Origin: Paraburkholderia unamae
GTDB taxonomy: Bacteria > Pseudomonadota > Gammaproteobacteria > Burkholderiales > Burkholderiaceae
Direction: 5' to 3'
DNA length: 64,000 bases
Assembly: GCF_003268775.1 (NCBI RefSeq)
Contig: NZ_QLSU01000024.1
Coordinates: forward strand, 1-64,000
The notes under the pieces were generated by a model that saw nothing but the letters and a program-made list of their open reading frames with translations, had not been told where the DNA came from and did not search any database. The first letter of the stretch is position 1, and each line of letters starts with the position of its first letter. The position numbers and the translations under genes were made by a program. This document shows, one piece after another, positions 45,124 to 54,755 of this stretch.

Positions 45124-46497
45124 ATGATCCAGGACTCATCAAAGGCCTCACTGCCGAACGCCCGGGCGGAGCTTGGCAGGCCAGACGATCCTGCCGCGGC
45201 AGGAGAGGGTATCGGAAGGTTTAGACGCAATCTCACCCTGGCTTCGCTTGGTGCGATGCTCGAGTATTACGACTTTGTCGTGTACGTCTACCTGGCGACC
45301 AAGATCGGCGCAGCTTTCTTTCCCGCCGGGCTATCAGGTGGTCTTCGTCTAGCCCAAACCTTTGGTATCTATTCGATCGGCTTTGTGATCAGGCCTTTGG
45401 CCGGTCTTGTTATCGCCCACTACGCTGATCGATTCGGAAGAAAGCGGTTCTTCATTTTTACGGTGACGCTAATGTCAGCGTCGACTCTTTTGATTGGCCT
45501 GTTGCCCACGTACGCTAGCATCGGCTGGTGTGCTCCGCTGTTACTCCTTCTGCTGAGGGTGCTCCAAGGCTGTGCTGTCGGCGGGGAACTTCCTTCTGCG
45601 GCGGTGTTTGTATCCGAGCACGCACGTTCGGGGAGACTCGGGTTTGCCGGGGGGGTTCTCCAGTCAATGGCATACGGTGGTTTTCTCCTTGGCACGGCTG
45701 CAGCAATGGTTGCAGATTTCATCGCCTCCGTTGTCCCCGATTTCCCGTCTCTTTCGTGGCGTGTCCCTTTCCTGATCGGTGGTGCGTTCGGATTGATGTC
45801 AGGATACCTGCGCCAGTCGCTTGAAGAGTCGCCATTATTCGTCGAGATGAGAAGTCGAACGGCGAACATTTGCACGACGCCGACCAGGAGCGTCATTCGC
45901 GATCATCAAAAATCGTGTTTGTTCGGATTTTTAGCGATTTTTGCCATGACGATAACAAATGTAATCTATTTTCAATATTGGCCGTCACTGCTTGAAACTC
46001 AAATGGGTATTACACATGCCGATTCTCTTGCGGCCAGTTTGTCTTCCGTGGTGGGCATCATGATTTCCCTGCCGGTCTGGGGCTTGCTGTACGACCGGTT
46101 CGGTTGGGCGAAAACAATGAGAATCGGGGCGTTGGTTGCAGCGCTGACGAGCGCGTGGCTATTCAGCAACCTCAGGGCGTTGGGGGGTGATCCGCAAGCG
46201 TTGATCTGGGCAATCGTCCCAGTTGCAATCGCCAGTGGCGCGGTTGTCGCCCCGATTCCCGGACTGCTTTCATCGATGTTTCCAACGGCGGTACGCCAGA
46301 CAGGATACGCATTGGCATATAACGTTGGAGTCGCGGCGTTTGGCGGTCCTCTGCCCCTCATCTTGGTCTGGACGACAACGATCTATGGACTCTGCGCACC
46401 ACTTTTCATGCTGATGCTCTCCTATCTGGCGATGGGTTGCCTGGCATATGCATTGCGCAGTCTCGTGTTTTATCTTGGAAAGGATTCGACAATTTAA
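45124..46497 (+). CDS. MFS transporter, MHS type
   Basis: A 457-residue, 12-helix symporter: LGAMLEYYDFVVYVYLATKI GAAFF and HYADRFGRKRFFIFTVTLMS are the MHS N-terminal signatures; VLQGCAVGGELPSAAVFVSE H is the helix 4 motif. It imports an organic acid or betaine. AGGAG at 45112-45116 precedes ATG 45124. It shares the operator with the lactonase/CoA-ligase operon and is followed by a porin gene, so the unit takes up and processes one substrate. Confidence 0.9.
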   Translation: MIQDSSKASLPNARAELGRPDDPAAAGEGIGRFRRNLTLASLGAMLEYYDFVVYVYLATKIGAAFFPAGLSGGLRLAQTFGIYSIGFVIRPLAGLVIAHYADRFGRKRFFIFTVTLMSASTLLIGLLPTYASIGWCAPLLLLLLRVLQGCAVGGELPSAAVFVSEHARSGRLGFAGGVLQSMAYGGFLLGTAAAMVADFIASVVPDFPSLSWRVPFLIGGAFGLMSGYLRQSLEESPLFVEMRSRTANICTTPTRSVIRDHQKSCLFGFLAIFAMTITNVIYFQYWPSLLETQMGITHADSLAASLSSVVGIMISLPVWGLLYDRFGWAKTMRIGALVAALTSAWLFSNLRALGGDPQALIWAIVPVAIASGAVVAPIPGLLSSMFPTAVRQTGYALAYNVGVAAFGGPLPLILVWTTTIYGLCAPLFMLMLSYLAMGCLAYALRSLVFYLGKDSTI

Positions 46498-46616
46498 TCG
46501 TCACCATCAACCATTGTAGGTCGACGGGGTCGCGCTGAATAGAGGTAGAAGGGAATCAATTTAAAAAGATCGTGATGTAGCTGTAGTTCATTAAAAAAAG
46601 TATGAAGGAGACGGAA

Positions 46617-47729
46617 ATGGTAAGCAAATTAGCATTGCTAATAATCGGTTTATGGTCTGGCATTGCAAATGCGCAATATGTGAACTCTGGCATTACGCTT
46701 TTTGGGCGGCTGGATACCGGGCTTGTGAACCAGACGAACAGATCACCAGGTGGAACGGTTCAGGCCATGAACTCCAGTGTTTGGCTCCCATCGCTTTGGG
46801 GTATCAGTGGTCGTGAGGACCTGGGTGGAGGGTGGTCTACGATTTTCAATATGGCATCCACGATCGTCGTGAATTCGGGCTCACAAGCCAGTCAGCAAAA
46901 GCTCTTCGATCGCAATGCGTTTGTCGGAGTGACGAGCAACACGTGGGGTAGTCTAACGTTCGGCCGACAGGTCAATACGCTCGCAGACACGTTCTACGTC
47001 GTGGATCCATTGAGCGCGCGAGCCGCTGCCACAAATATGAATGTCCGGTTTGGCTATCTCGGAGGGCCCGGAACTGTCATCCAGAATAATTTCGGCCCAA
47101 ATCCAGGTGTATCCGGAGCGAGTCTGGACCGTGTGGATAACGCAGCCAAATATGTCTTTAAAGCCGGGAACGGCCTGAGTGGTGGTGCCTTGTACGCGTT
47201 TGGTGGGGCGCCAGGAAACTTCTCTGCAAACAGCGCATATGGTTTCTTGCTTGGTTACGATGGTGCCGCACTTTCCGTTCGCGGTTCATACATGCAGTAC
47301 AAGGATGCGACCGGCATTCCGTTCCGGGCAGTCGCCGGAGGCCTCTCATACAAGATCGGCACGCTCACACTCAAGGCCAGTTACACAGAGAACAGGATCG
47401 AAAGCGGCCTCTCGACCCCTGCACAGCCATACCGGAACATGAAAACCCAGGTGTATGCAGCAGGCGCAGACTGGTTTGTGACCCCGACGAGCGAACTGGT
47501 TGTGGCCTATTATCATGGCAAGCGCACACAGGACGGCTTGCCTGACCAGGTTGCCGACAAGTTTTATCTTGTGCCGACGTACTTGCTATCAAAACGTACA
47601 TCAGTTCAGCTCGTTTCAATCTATGAGCGGTTTAACGCCTGGGGATCTGCGCTCGACACAGGGACTCCATTGGCGACCGGGGCAAGGTCTTCGGTTTATT
47701 TGGGGCTTGGAATTACGCACGACTTCTAA
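46617..47729 (+). CDS. Gram-negative porin, divergent
   Basis: A 370-residue outer-membrane channel. ATG 46617 has AAGGAG at 46605-46610, and gives the signal peptide MVSKLALLIIGLWSGIANA followed by QYVNSGITLFGRLDTGLVNQ. The usual QSSVTLYG start is replaced by NSGITLFG, and loop 3 differs (NMNVRFGYLGGPGTVIQNNF). The C-terminus GLGITHDF ends in Phe. The 12-bp longer start at 46602 would destroy the ribosome-binding site. It is in line with the transporter gene 119 bp upstream and is the most diverged porin in the window. Confidence 0.88.
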   Translation: MVSKLALLIIGLWSGIANAQYVNSGITLFGRLDTGLVNQTNRSPGGTVQAMNSSVWLPSLWGISGREDLGGGWSTIFNMASTIVVNSGSQASQQKLFDRNAFVGVTSNTWGSLTFGRQVNTLADTFYVVDPLSARAAATNMNVRFGYLGGPGTVIQNNFGPNPGVSGASLDRVDNAAKYVFKAGNGLSGGALYAFGGAPGNFSANSAYGFLLGYDGAALSVRGSYMQYKDATGIPFRAVAGGLSYKIGTLTLKASYTENRIESGLSTPAQPYRNMKTQVYAAGADWFVTPTSELVVAYYHGKRTQDGLPDQVADKFYLVPTYLLSKRTSVQLVSIYERFNAWGSALDTGTPLATGARSSVYLGLGITHDF

Positions 47730-47947
47730 GCTGGCCGAGCTTTTCCAGGGGGCTCGAATCTACGCTATGTGAGCCGCGCTTTGCCGCGGCAGGGTCCCTC
47801 CTTTTTGTGCCGCAACATCTGGATGGCATACAGACTGTGTTGTGGCATACTACTCAGTTGCTATCGCAGCAGCAATTTCCATAGAGTAAATTCGAAAACG
47901 GGGCGCCCAGAAGGCCCATGTGGGCCGGCCCCGGGAGTCAGAGAGAC

Positions 47948-48784
47948 ATGCCAAGATCGTCAAAATCCGAACCAGTCGCCGGAAAGGCACACGCAGATGA
48001 TGGGGGCTCTGACCTGGCTGAAACGCGCGCCGCTGCGACCTTGGTGCGTGGAATCCGAGTACTTGAGGCGTTTCGTTCGTCTGATAATGGCCCACTGGCA
48101 AACAAGGAAGTCGCCGAACGCACGGGTTTGCCGAAGGCGACGGTTTCCCGTCTGATTCACGCGCTTGCCGACATGGGTTACGTCGCTATCGATCCGAAGT
48201 CGGGCGGATACTTTCTTGCGCCTGGCGTACTTTCGTTTGCGCATATTTTTTTGTCTCGGCTTGATATTCGCTTGCAGATACGCCCGCTGATGCAGAGACT
48301 TTCGGCGCCCCCCGGTACTACCCTGCTTCTTGCCATGCGAGACCGCTTCCAAATGACCACTGTCGAGGCCATGGAAAATGACCCGGGTTTTCAACTGCGC
48401 GCCTGGGTGGGCGCAAGCGTACCGATTGCGCAGACAGCGTCTGGTCATGCATACCTCGCAGGATTGTTGCCTGCAGCCAGAACACTCTTGCTGGAGAAAA
48501 TGAGCACCCAACATACGGACGGCTGGCGTTCAATCAGCAAAAGTATTGACCGGTCGTTGCGCTCGGTTGCCGCGAACGGTTACTGCTTTGAACAAGCCGA
48601 ATGGAAGCCACACTTAAGTGAGGTTGCTGTACCGGTGGCGCTCGACCTGAACCGGGACAACGTCTTGAGCTTCGTATGCGGGGGGCCCCCGAAGCTTCTT
48701 CCAGAGAAGAAGCTTGAGCAGATGGGGATTGAAATGGTGGATTGTGCCCGGGAGCTCGAACGCTTCTTTAAGCGAGAGTTGTGA
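47948..48784 (+). CDS. IclR-family regulator
   Basis: A 278-residue IclR protein: AATLVRGIRVLEAFRSSDNG PLANKEVAERTGLPKATVSR LIHALADMGYV (winged helix) and the ligand domain with GASVPIAQTASGHAYLAGL and GYCFEQAEWKPHLSEVAVPV. ATG 47948 is preferred; a frame from 47918 lacks a ribosome-binding site. It is the obvious candidate for binding the paired palindromes at 44738 and 45065. No such palindrome is seen in its own leader, so it may not autoregulate through that site. Confidence 0.88.
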   Translation: MPRSSKSEPVAGKAHADDGGSDLAETRAAATLVRGIRVLEAFRSSDNGPLANKEVAERTGLPKATVSRLIHALADMGYVAIDPKSGGYFLAPGVLSFAHIFLSRLDIRLQIRPLMQRLSAPPGTTLLLAMRDRFQMTTVEAMENDPGFQLRAWVGASVPIAQTASGHAYLAGLLPAARTLLLEKMSTQHTDGWRSISKSIDRSLRSVAANGYCFEQAEWKPHLSEVAVPVALDLNRDNVLSFVCGGPPKLLPEKKLEQMGIEMVDCARELERFFKREL

Positions 48785-49494
48785 GCGCATATGGGCGACC
48801 TGGCTGAGCACTAACATTGCCGTGGCCAGGCCCCGATCGCGCAACTGGAGGTCGATCCAGAATGCGGCAAATCGATGAAGCGCCTGGGGCCTTGTCGGCT
48901 ATGCCTGTTGAGTCCTCGTGTGTCGGGTTCCCTTTTGTGGCCAACGGTTAGACGCCAGATTGTTCATCTGTCCGGTTGCCCGGTTGCGGTGTGTGGGCGC
49001 CGCGGTTCCGGGGCGCGGCCCCATATACCCGGATCGTGCGATTGCTCTGGGGCCAGAATTATCCACCGGACTCTCGCGAGCTTGTTGGCGACAACCACCG
49101 GTTGATGTGGCAACTGGCTCCGTCAGGCCGCGTGATGACGTTCTTCACAGATTCACGCCGACACGTGTCATGTTGTCCATGACTTTCTCTTCCCTGATAG
49201 CTAGCCCAGTACCCACTGTCCTGGCATATCGCCACGCCGGGAGGTCGGGAACGTCCTTTCCAGTACGGATTTGGTGCGGCGCGAAGGCGCGGCGCGTGAA
49301 ATGAGCACGCGTTCGGCCTTCCGGATGCTGGCCGGTGTGGTGCACGCACTCCGGAGCGGTCCTGATGGCCGTGGTCGGCGTGATGAGCCAAGGCGTAGGC
49401 GATGCTGCGGGTCATGCACGTGGTCAACTGCTTTCCCGATTGGTGAGTACGGGTTGCGCGGGATGTATCACGGGCCTTGTCAGGTTGAAGGTGG
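48785..49494. other. Gene-free stretch before the IS6 derivative
   Basis: No recognisable gene on either strand in about 700 bp. Only short open frames without family features. Probably decayed sequence. The right edge (49473-49495) is the end sequence of the IS6 derivative. Confidence 0.3.
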
Positions 49495-49726
49495 CCCGGC
49501 GCCGCGCAAGATTGTCACCGACGAGCTGCGCCGCTATCCGGCAGCAAAGGCCGATGCGCCGGCGTGAGCGCCAGATGCACGGTTTCCGTGACCCGCGGCG
49601 CACACAGCACTTTCTGTCTTGCTTCGGCCCGCTCCGTCAGCACTTCGCGTTGCCCCGGCACACGATGAGAGCAGGTGATCATCGCGCATAACTGCGGGCA
49701 CGCCTGGCCAGCCGGTTCCGGTTGAC
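49473..49726 (+). mobile_element. IS6-family derivative, left copy, deleted
   Basis: Starts with GGCCTTGTCAGGTTGAAGGT, the terminal sequence also found (reversed) at 52460-52482. The next bases jump straight to mid-transposase: APRKIVTDELRRYPAAKADA PA, stop, then RERQMHGFRDPRRTQHFLSC FGPLRQHFALPRH. The transposase N-terminus and the usual segment with the catalytic Glu (normally R-x-ENSHRPTR) are missing. The same internal junction occurs in the inverted copy at 51838. Confidence 0.7.
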
Positions 49727-49799
49727 CGTCACTGAGCCGGCTGAAATCTCACCCTTATCGAAAGGAGTCCTACCAATACTATGTCTGTGCATACTCGCG

Positions 49800-50300
49800 T
49801 CAGTAAATTGACAATTCCTTCGTCTCTTGTATCCATCGCGACCGAATATACTGAATATTGCTACCTGCGCCGCAATACGGATCGTCGGGCTCGCACCGGA
49901 GCGAGCAGCGGGGAAGGGTAGTATGGTCGGGAAACTGGTCGGCGATCGAAATAGGTAGTGGTTCTTGCGCGCCTTTCAGCCCGCGAGGCGCAGGCCTGCC
50001 GTTCGCCTGCACGGCCGCTTGCCCGGCATCCCAGTCGACATGACCCGTTTCGAAAGGGGGCGGCTCGCGGATCCAGTGCCCGGTCTCGTCGAACCGTTCG
50101 AATTCGGGCACAACGCGCCAGCGTTGAAAAGCCTCGGACCAATCATGCCATTGGAGGTGGAACGGATCAAACTCTTCCTCGATCAACGTTTCATTGTCAC
50201 CAAGCAGAAAGGCGCAAACAATGTTGCGACCGTTTCCCCATGCGATGACGTGTTGCAACAGCCGAGCGGCAGTTCCGCACGGCTGGTCGCGCAGGAGCAT
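49800..50300 (-). CDS. Hypothetical protein
   Basis: A 166-codon minus-strand frame with acceptable coding character: HVIAWGNGRNIVCAFLLGDN, then FHLQWHDWSEAFQRWRVVPE F and a Trp/Glu/Pro-rich middle (HWIREPPPFETGHVDWD). I recognise no family. The start at 50300 has no clear ribosome-binding site, and the protein could be a remnant. It lies between the left IS6 derivative and a LysR gene. Confidence 0.35.
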   Translation of the reverse strand: MLLRDQPCGTAARLLQHVIAWGNGRNIVCAFLLGDNETLIEEEFDPFHLQWHDWSEAFQRWRVVPEFERFDETGHWIREPPPFETGHVDWDAGQAAVQANGRPAPRGLKGAQEPLPISIADQFPDHTTLPRCSLRCEPDDPYCGAGSNIQYIRSRWIQETKELSIY

Positions 50301-50549
50301 GCTGGCATCCGCGCAAAACTCCCCGTAATCGCACCCATCTTGTTCTCTGCGTCAGCGAGGTCGAGATTTCAGTCTACACCGGCTGTGCCGCCTCATCCCG
50401 GACGTTGCACTGGCCTGGCGACGGTGTAAGAGAGCTGCACCCATATTGGGATATTCTGAAAGCGGCCTCTTGGATCAGGCACTCAGCACATCATTTGCAA
50501 AGCTGAATTTGATAGTAGCCCATAGGCTCCACCATGATACGCTCGTCGA

Positions 50550-51470
50550 ATGAATCTGCGCCAAATTGACCTGAATCGGCTTGTTGCTCTGCGTGAAGTG
50601 CTACTGGAGCGGCATGTGACGCGGGCAGCTGAGAAATTGGGAATTACACAGCCAGCCATGAGCGCATCGCTGGCGAGAATGCGGGAAGTATTTCAGGATC
50701 CTTTACTTGTCCGGACCGGGGGCGGTTTAAGCCTGACTCGGCGTGCAGAAATGGTGCTCGAAAATCTAGACCGGGTGTTCCTTCAAATAGACAATCTTTT
50801 GTCGACACCGGGCCACTTCGATCCGGCGGAAAGCCACCGTGCTTTCACCATCATCGGGACGGATTTTGTGGAGCAGATCCTGTTGCCGGAGGTGATCACG
50901 CCTTTGGCAATCGTCGCCCCAAACGCAACGATCGTCTCGAGGCCTCCATTGCAGAGATTCGACGCACTGATGGGCGAGGGCGAAATTGATTTGGCAATTG
51001 GCTGCATCCCTAGCGCTGCACCCAGCTTATATACGCGGTTGTTGTTGACAGAGCGGTACATGTGTATCTCGCGGGATGGACACAGTGGGGTGCGGGGCGA
51101 TTTCCTTTCTCTGGACGAGTATATAACGTTGCCGCACGCGCAGGTCTTCCCGTTCGACAAGGATATGTATTCGAGTCCGATAGAACAGGCACTGCAGGCG
51201 AAAGGCTTAAGGAGAAGTGTAGCGCTGCGGCAGTCCAGCTTCGTGCCGCTGCTTTCTGTTGTTGCAAACTCCAATCTCATTGCTACTGTTCCCGAACGGC
51301 TGGCGCGCTTCGGCGAACGGATCTTGCCTTTGAGGGTTCATAGACCGCCTCTGGACATCGCTCCGATCCCCATTTCCCTCTATTGGCATGCGCGGACCCA
51401 TGACGATGAAGGGCACAAGTGGTTTCGGGACTTTTTGGTTACACACTACCGCTCAAAAGAGTCAAGGTGA
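50550..51470 (+). CDS. LysR-family regulator (NodD/PnbR-like subgroup)
   Basis: A 306-residue regulator with the IDLNRLVALREVLLERHVTR and ITQPAMSASLARMREVFQDP LLVR HTH of the NodD/LeuO-like branch. The effector domain (FTIIGTDFVEQILLPEVITP) is about as close to the LysR protein at 60136-61053 as recent paralogues are (shared blocks FTIIGTDFVEQ, SFVPLLSVVA, ISLYWHAR). ATG 50550. It is enclosed by the inverted IS6 derivatives and faces away from the flavin reductase gene at 52539. Confidence 0.88.
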   Translation: MNLRQIDLNRLVALREVLLERHVTRAAEKLGITQPAMSASLARMREVFQDPLLVRTGGGLSLTRRAEMVLENLDRVFLQIDNLLSTPGHFDPAESHRAFTIIGTDFVEQILLPEVITPLAIVAPNATIVSRPPLQRFDALMGEGEIDLAIGCIPSAAPSLYTRLLLTERYMCISRDGHSGVRGDFLSLDEYITLPHAQVFPFDKDMYSSPIEQALQAKGLRRSVALRQSSFVPLLSVVANSNLIATVPERLARFGERILPLRVHRPPLDIAPIPISLYWHARTHDDEGHKWFRDFLVTHYRSKESR

Positions 51471-51837
51471 CTGTCTGCAGTTCGCGCGAGGCACGTAGGC
51501 ATCCTCGAAAAGCATTCCCGCCCGCGACCGGATAAGACTGCGAATGCTGGTTTGTCGTTCACATTCATTTTCGGTGGTCCGGTGTACGCGCGTTGCTCGA
51601 ACTCGACGGGCTTGCCGGCCTGCATGGCTGGCAGACATGTTCGTCGTCGAAGGAGGGTTCAACAGCGTGATCGGCCAGATTGGCCTGTGGTATCTGTTCA
51701 CCGCCCGGCAGGTGCCACGTCGCTTACGCACGCGCAGCGGAACGCGCTCGGTGAGGAACTCGTGCGCGAGGCTCGCAATCGCGCATTTCAGCCGGAACGT
51801 ACCCCGTTGCAGTTGCTGGTCGACCCGAAAGTGCTGT

Positions 51838-52482
51838 AACCGGCTGGCCAGGCGTGCCCGCAGTGAGGCGCGATGATCACCTGCTCTCTCGTGTGCCGGG
51901 GCAACGCGAAGTGCCGACGGAGCGTGCCGAAGCAAGACAGAAAGTACTGTGTGCGCTGCGGATCACGGAAACCCTGCATCTGGCTCTCACGCCGGCGCAT
52001 CGGCCTTTGCCGCCGGATAGCGGCGCAGCTCGTCAGTGACAATCTTGCGCGGCGCCGGGTACGGGCGCAGCACCTTTGTTAGGAAGCGCTTTGCAGCGGA
52101 CTTGCCGCGGTGCTTTTGCAGCAGCATATCTAGTTCGACACCGTGCTCATCCACCGCGCGCCACAAGACATAGGCTCACCGCGCAGTTTCACGAACAGCT
52201 CATCAAGATGCCACCTCGTGCCCGTGCGCGGCCGCACCGCTTTCACCCGGCAGGCGAACATCGTGCGGAACCGATCACACCAGTTGCGCACCGACTCGTA
52301 CGTAACAGTCACGCCGCGCTCGAGCAGCAATTCCTCGATGTCGCGCAGGCTCACGTTCAAGCGGTGGTACCAGCGCGCCGCACCGCTGAGGATCGCAGCC
52401 GGAAAACGGAAGCCGTGATACGGCGAGGGGTTCTTCTTCCTTCCGCCATTCTACCCAGCGCCACCTTCAACCTGACAAGGCC
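51838..52482 (-). mobile_element. IS6-family derivative, right copy
   Basis: Minus strand from 52482: end sequence, then the transposase N-terminus MNVSLRDIEELLLERGVTVT YESVRNWCDRF with the first Asp region GTRWHLDELFVKLRGEP. One base is missing there; the frame resumes as YVLWRAVDEHGVELDMLLQK HRGKSAAKRFLTKVLRPYP, then the same shortened stretch PRKIVTDELRRYPAAKADAP, stop and SQMQGFRDPQRTQYFLSC as in the left copy. So it has a frameshift plus the shared internal deletion and cannot transpose by itself. Confidence 0.75.
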
Positions 52483-52538
52483 GTAGTGAGCGCTGCGCTC
52501 GCGACGTTGGCGTGTTCGATATCTCCCAACGAGCGTAC

Positions 52539-53114
52539 TTATGACGAACTCGTGTCAGTTTGGCAGGCCGCCAAGGTATGATATCCCCGAGCAAAGTAAA
52601 TCAGCGCGGAGCCGCCCTCGTGGGTAATCACGGTATTCACCTCGCATAACAGCACCACATGCGTGCCGCACGAGGTCATCGAAGTGATACGGCAGTCGAA
52701 CGACGCCAGCGCACCGTCGAGCCGCGGACAGCCGCCGTCGCCGACTCCCCACGCCCCCGAACTGAACCGCTGCGTGAGCGGCGTGCCGCCGCCGAATAGC
52801 CGGCACAGATCGGCATGGCTGTCGTCGAGCACGTTTACGCACAGAGTGCGATTGCCATTCACAGCGGCGAAGGCGGACGAGTTCCGATTCAGACAGACCA
52901 GCAGTGTCGGCGGAGTATCGGTCACGCTGCATATCGCAGTGGCGGCAAAGCCGGCGCGACCGGCTAGCCCATCGGTGGTCACGATGTTGACGCCGGCAGC
53001 CAGACGCGACATCGCGTTACGAAACGACTGTCGACGGGTGATCGAATCGATCTCGAACGAGGCGGGTTGAACAGCTAAACGAAGGGTATCTAAGTTCGCG
53101 GAGTTTTTTTGCAT
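52539..53114 (-). CDS. Flavin reductase (RutF/HpaC family)
   Basis: A 191-residue flavin:NAD(P)H reductase: FRNAMSRLAAGVNIVTTDGL AGRAGFAATAICSVTDTPPT LLVCLNRNSSAFAAV and CVNVLDDSHADLCRLF. It supplies reduced flavin to the acyl-CoA-dehydrogenase-fold monooxygenase encoded at 56185. ATG 53114 is chosen (MQKNSANLD); a longer frame starts at 53159 and neither has a good ribosome-binding site. The 5' region is AT-rich. The porin gene ends 75 bp upstream in the same direction. Confidence 0.82.
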   Translation of the reverse strand: MQKNSANLDTLRLAVQPASFEIDSITRRQSFRNAMSRLAAGVNIVTTDGLAGRAGFAATAICSVTDTPPTLLVCLNRNSSAFAAVNGNRTLCVNVLDDSHADLCRLFGGGTPLTQRFSSGAWGVGDGGCPRLDGALASFDCRITSMTSCGTHVVLLCEVNTVITHEGGSALIYFARGYHTLAACQTDTSSS

Positions 53115-53188
53115 AACTAAAATATTAATAAAAATCGAGGCGGCCAATATTTTGTACACAGCATCGTTTGGCTGGTGTGCCCAGCGCC

Positions 53189-54391
53189 CTAGAACAGATG
53201 ACGAATGCCCATGCGTGCCAGGAACTGCGAGGTCGAACCCGACGAGAAGCCCGTGGCCGAATCGCCGATTGACGCGGTCGCGGTGACGATGTTGCCGTAG
53301 GCGTCGAGCGTTTTGCCGCCTGACGCTTGATAGGATGCGGCCGCATACAGCATCGTACGTTTCGACAGGTTGTAGTTGCTGCTGACGGTGAACGCCTCAT
53401 AGTACGGACGCGACGCGATGCCGTCGATCGAGGTGCCGCGCGTGTAGTTCCATCCTAGCCCTAAGCCGAGTTCCGGGGTGATCTGATAAAAGGCGCTGGC
53501 ACCGACCGAGTTATAGGTTAGCGTGCGTTTGAACAGCGACACCCCAGATGGCGTGTAATTGACATAGCCGTAATTCAAGCCGAGCAACAATGCGTTCAAA
53601 CGGTAGACACCGGCGATGTCGACCAATTGAACGCGCTTCGCACCGGCGAACCCGTAGGTGACTGAACTGGCGAAGTTGCCCGCGGTGGTACCGTTCCAGG
53701 TGTTGGAGGGTGAATCGGAATTGTCTGAACGCAGGTATCCGATCCCGACGCCGACCGTACCGTTGTCATACTGAAGCGCTGCGCTCAACGTACCCTGCTG
53801 GCTCAGCGAACCCGCCACGCCTCCGAGTGCGTATAGCACCTCGCCGGTGACCCCGCCGAACGTCGGCGTGCGGTATTTGATTGCGTTGTTCACCCGCGCG
53901 TAGCCATCGTATTCGCTGATGTCGCCCGCGTAGTCCGACACGTAGCTGCCGAAATAGAAGCAGGGGCCGTACGGCACCACCAGGTCGAACATAGCGTCGT
54001 ATTGACGACCGAGCGATACCGTTCCGTAGCGCGCATTGGACAGTCCGACGAAAGCCTGCCGATTGAATTCGCTACCACTCGCGGCGAACGCGCCGGTATT
54101 GATGCTGAAGCCATTTTCGAGCTGGAAAAAGGCCTTGTTTCCGCCGCCCAGGTCTTCGCTGCCTTTCAGACCCCAGCGATTCGCCTGGTAGCCATTGCCG
54201 CTCTGGCTCAGCAGCGACCTGTTCGTGAGGGTCGCCGGGTGGCCTGCGCTGGCCGGAGTCTGCGCGACACCGACATGATTGATGTAGTTAAGGTCGGCAT
54301 CGACGATGCCGTATAGCGTGATGCTCTGCTGCGCATGAGCGACGACGCTGACGCTACTCAGCGCGGCGAGGGTGGCAAGGGTCTTTTTCAT
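53189..54391 (-). CDS. Gram-negative porin (Burkholderia type)
   Basis: A 400-residue outer-membrane channel with signal peptide MKKTLATLAALSSVSVVAHA and mature start QQSITLYGIVDADLNYINHV; RWGLKGSEDLGGGNKAFFQL; C-terminus GIRHLF ending in Phe. It is transcribed away from the MFS gene at 54756 with a 364-bp divergent region. It likely serves the same substrate as that transporter. ATG 54391. Confidence 0.92.
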   Translation of the reverse strand: MKKTLATLAALSSVSVVAHAQQSITLYGIVDADLNYINHVGVAQTPASAGHPATLTNRSLLSQSGNGYQANRWGLKGSEDLGGGNKAFFQLENGFSINTGAFAASGSEFNRQAFVGLSNARYGTVSLGRQYDAMFDLVVPYGPCFYFGSYVSDYAGDISEYDGYARVNNAIKYRTPTFGGVTGEVLYALGGVAGSLSQQGTLSAALQYDNGTVGVGIGYLRSDNSDSPSNTWNGTTAGNFASSVTYGFAGAKRVQLVDIAGVYRLNALLLGLNYGYVNYTPSGVSLFKRTLTYNSVGASAFYQITPELGLGLGWNYTRGTSIDGIASRPYYEAFTVSSNYNLSKRTMLYAAASYQASGGKTLDAYGNIVTATASIGDSATGFSSGSTSQFLARMGIRHLF

Positions 54392-54755
54392 TGGTCTCCG
54401 CTAGCGAGTGAGGGATCAAAACGCCAGTTCGTACACACCGTCGTTGCGGTGTCGCGCCAGTCGTTCAGAAGCACGATAGTGCGAGCCTGTGCCCTCTCGC
54501 CATCACGTAAAAAATATACGACGCATAAATCGCGTGTATGGCGTCGCGGTACCCGCGCAATTGGGGTTACCCGTCATACGCGAGGAGTCGCGCATGTACT
54601 GGCCCGTTCCTGCCATCAATACGGTTTATGAGCATCATCTTTTGGCGCGTATGGCGCCGATCGGTCGGGCGAGACTATCGTTCAGACCATGCTTGAGTCG
54701 GACCCGGCGTAGTCGGTCTCGGCCGAAACGATATTTGCAAATTGGAGGCAGGTGA

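Noticed and set aside
51540-51838. Short plus-strand frame ending in PLQLLVDPKVL as a gene fragment
   Set aside because: It looks coding at its end but I could not match it to a family and it has no start.
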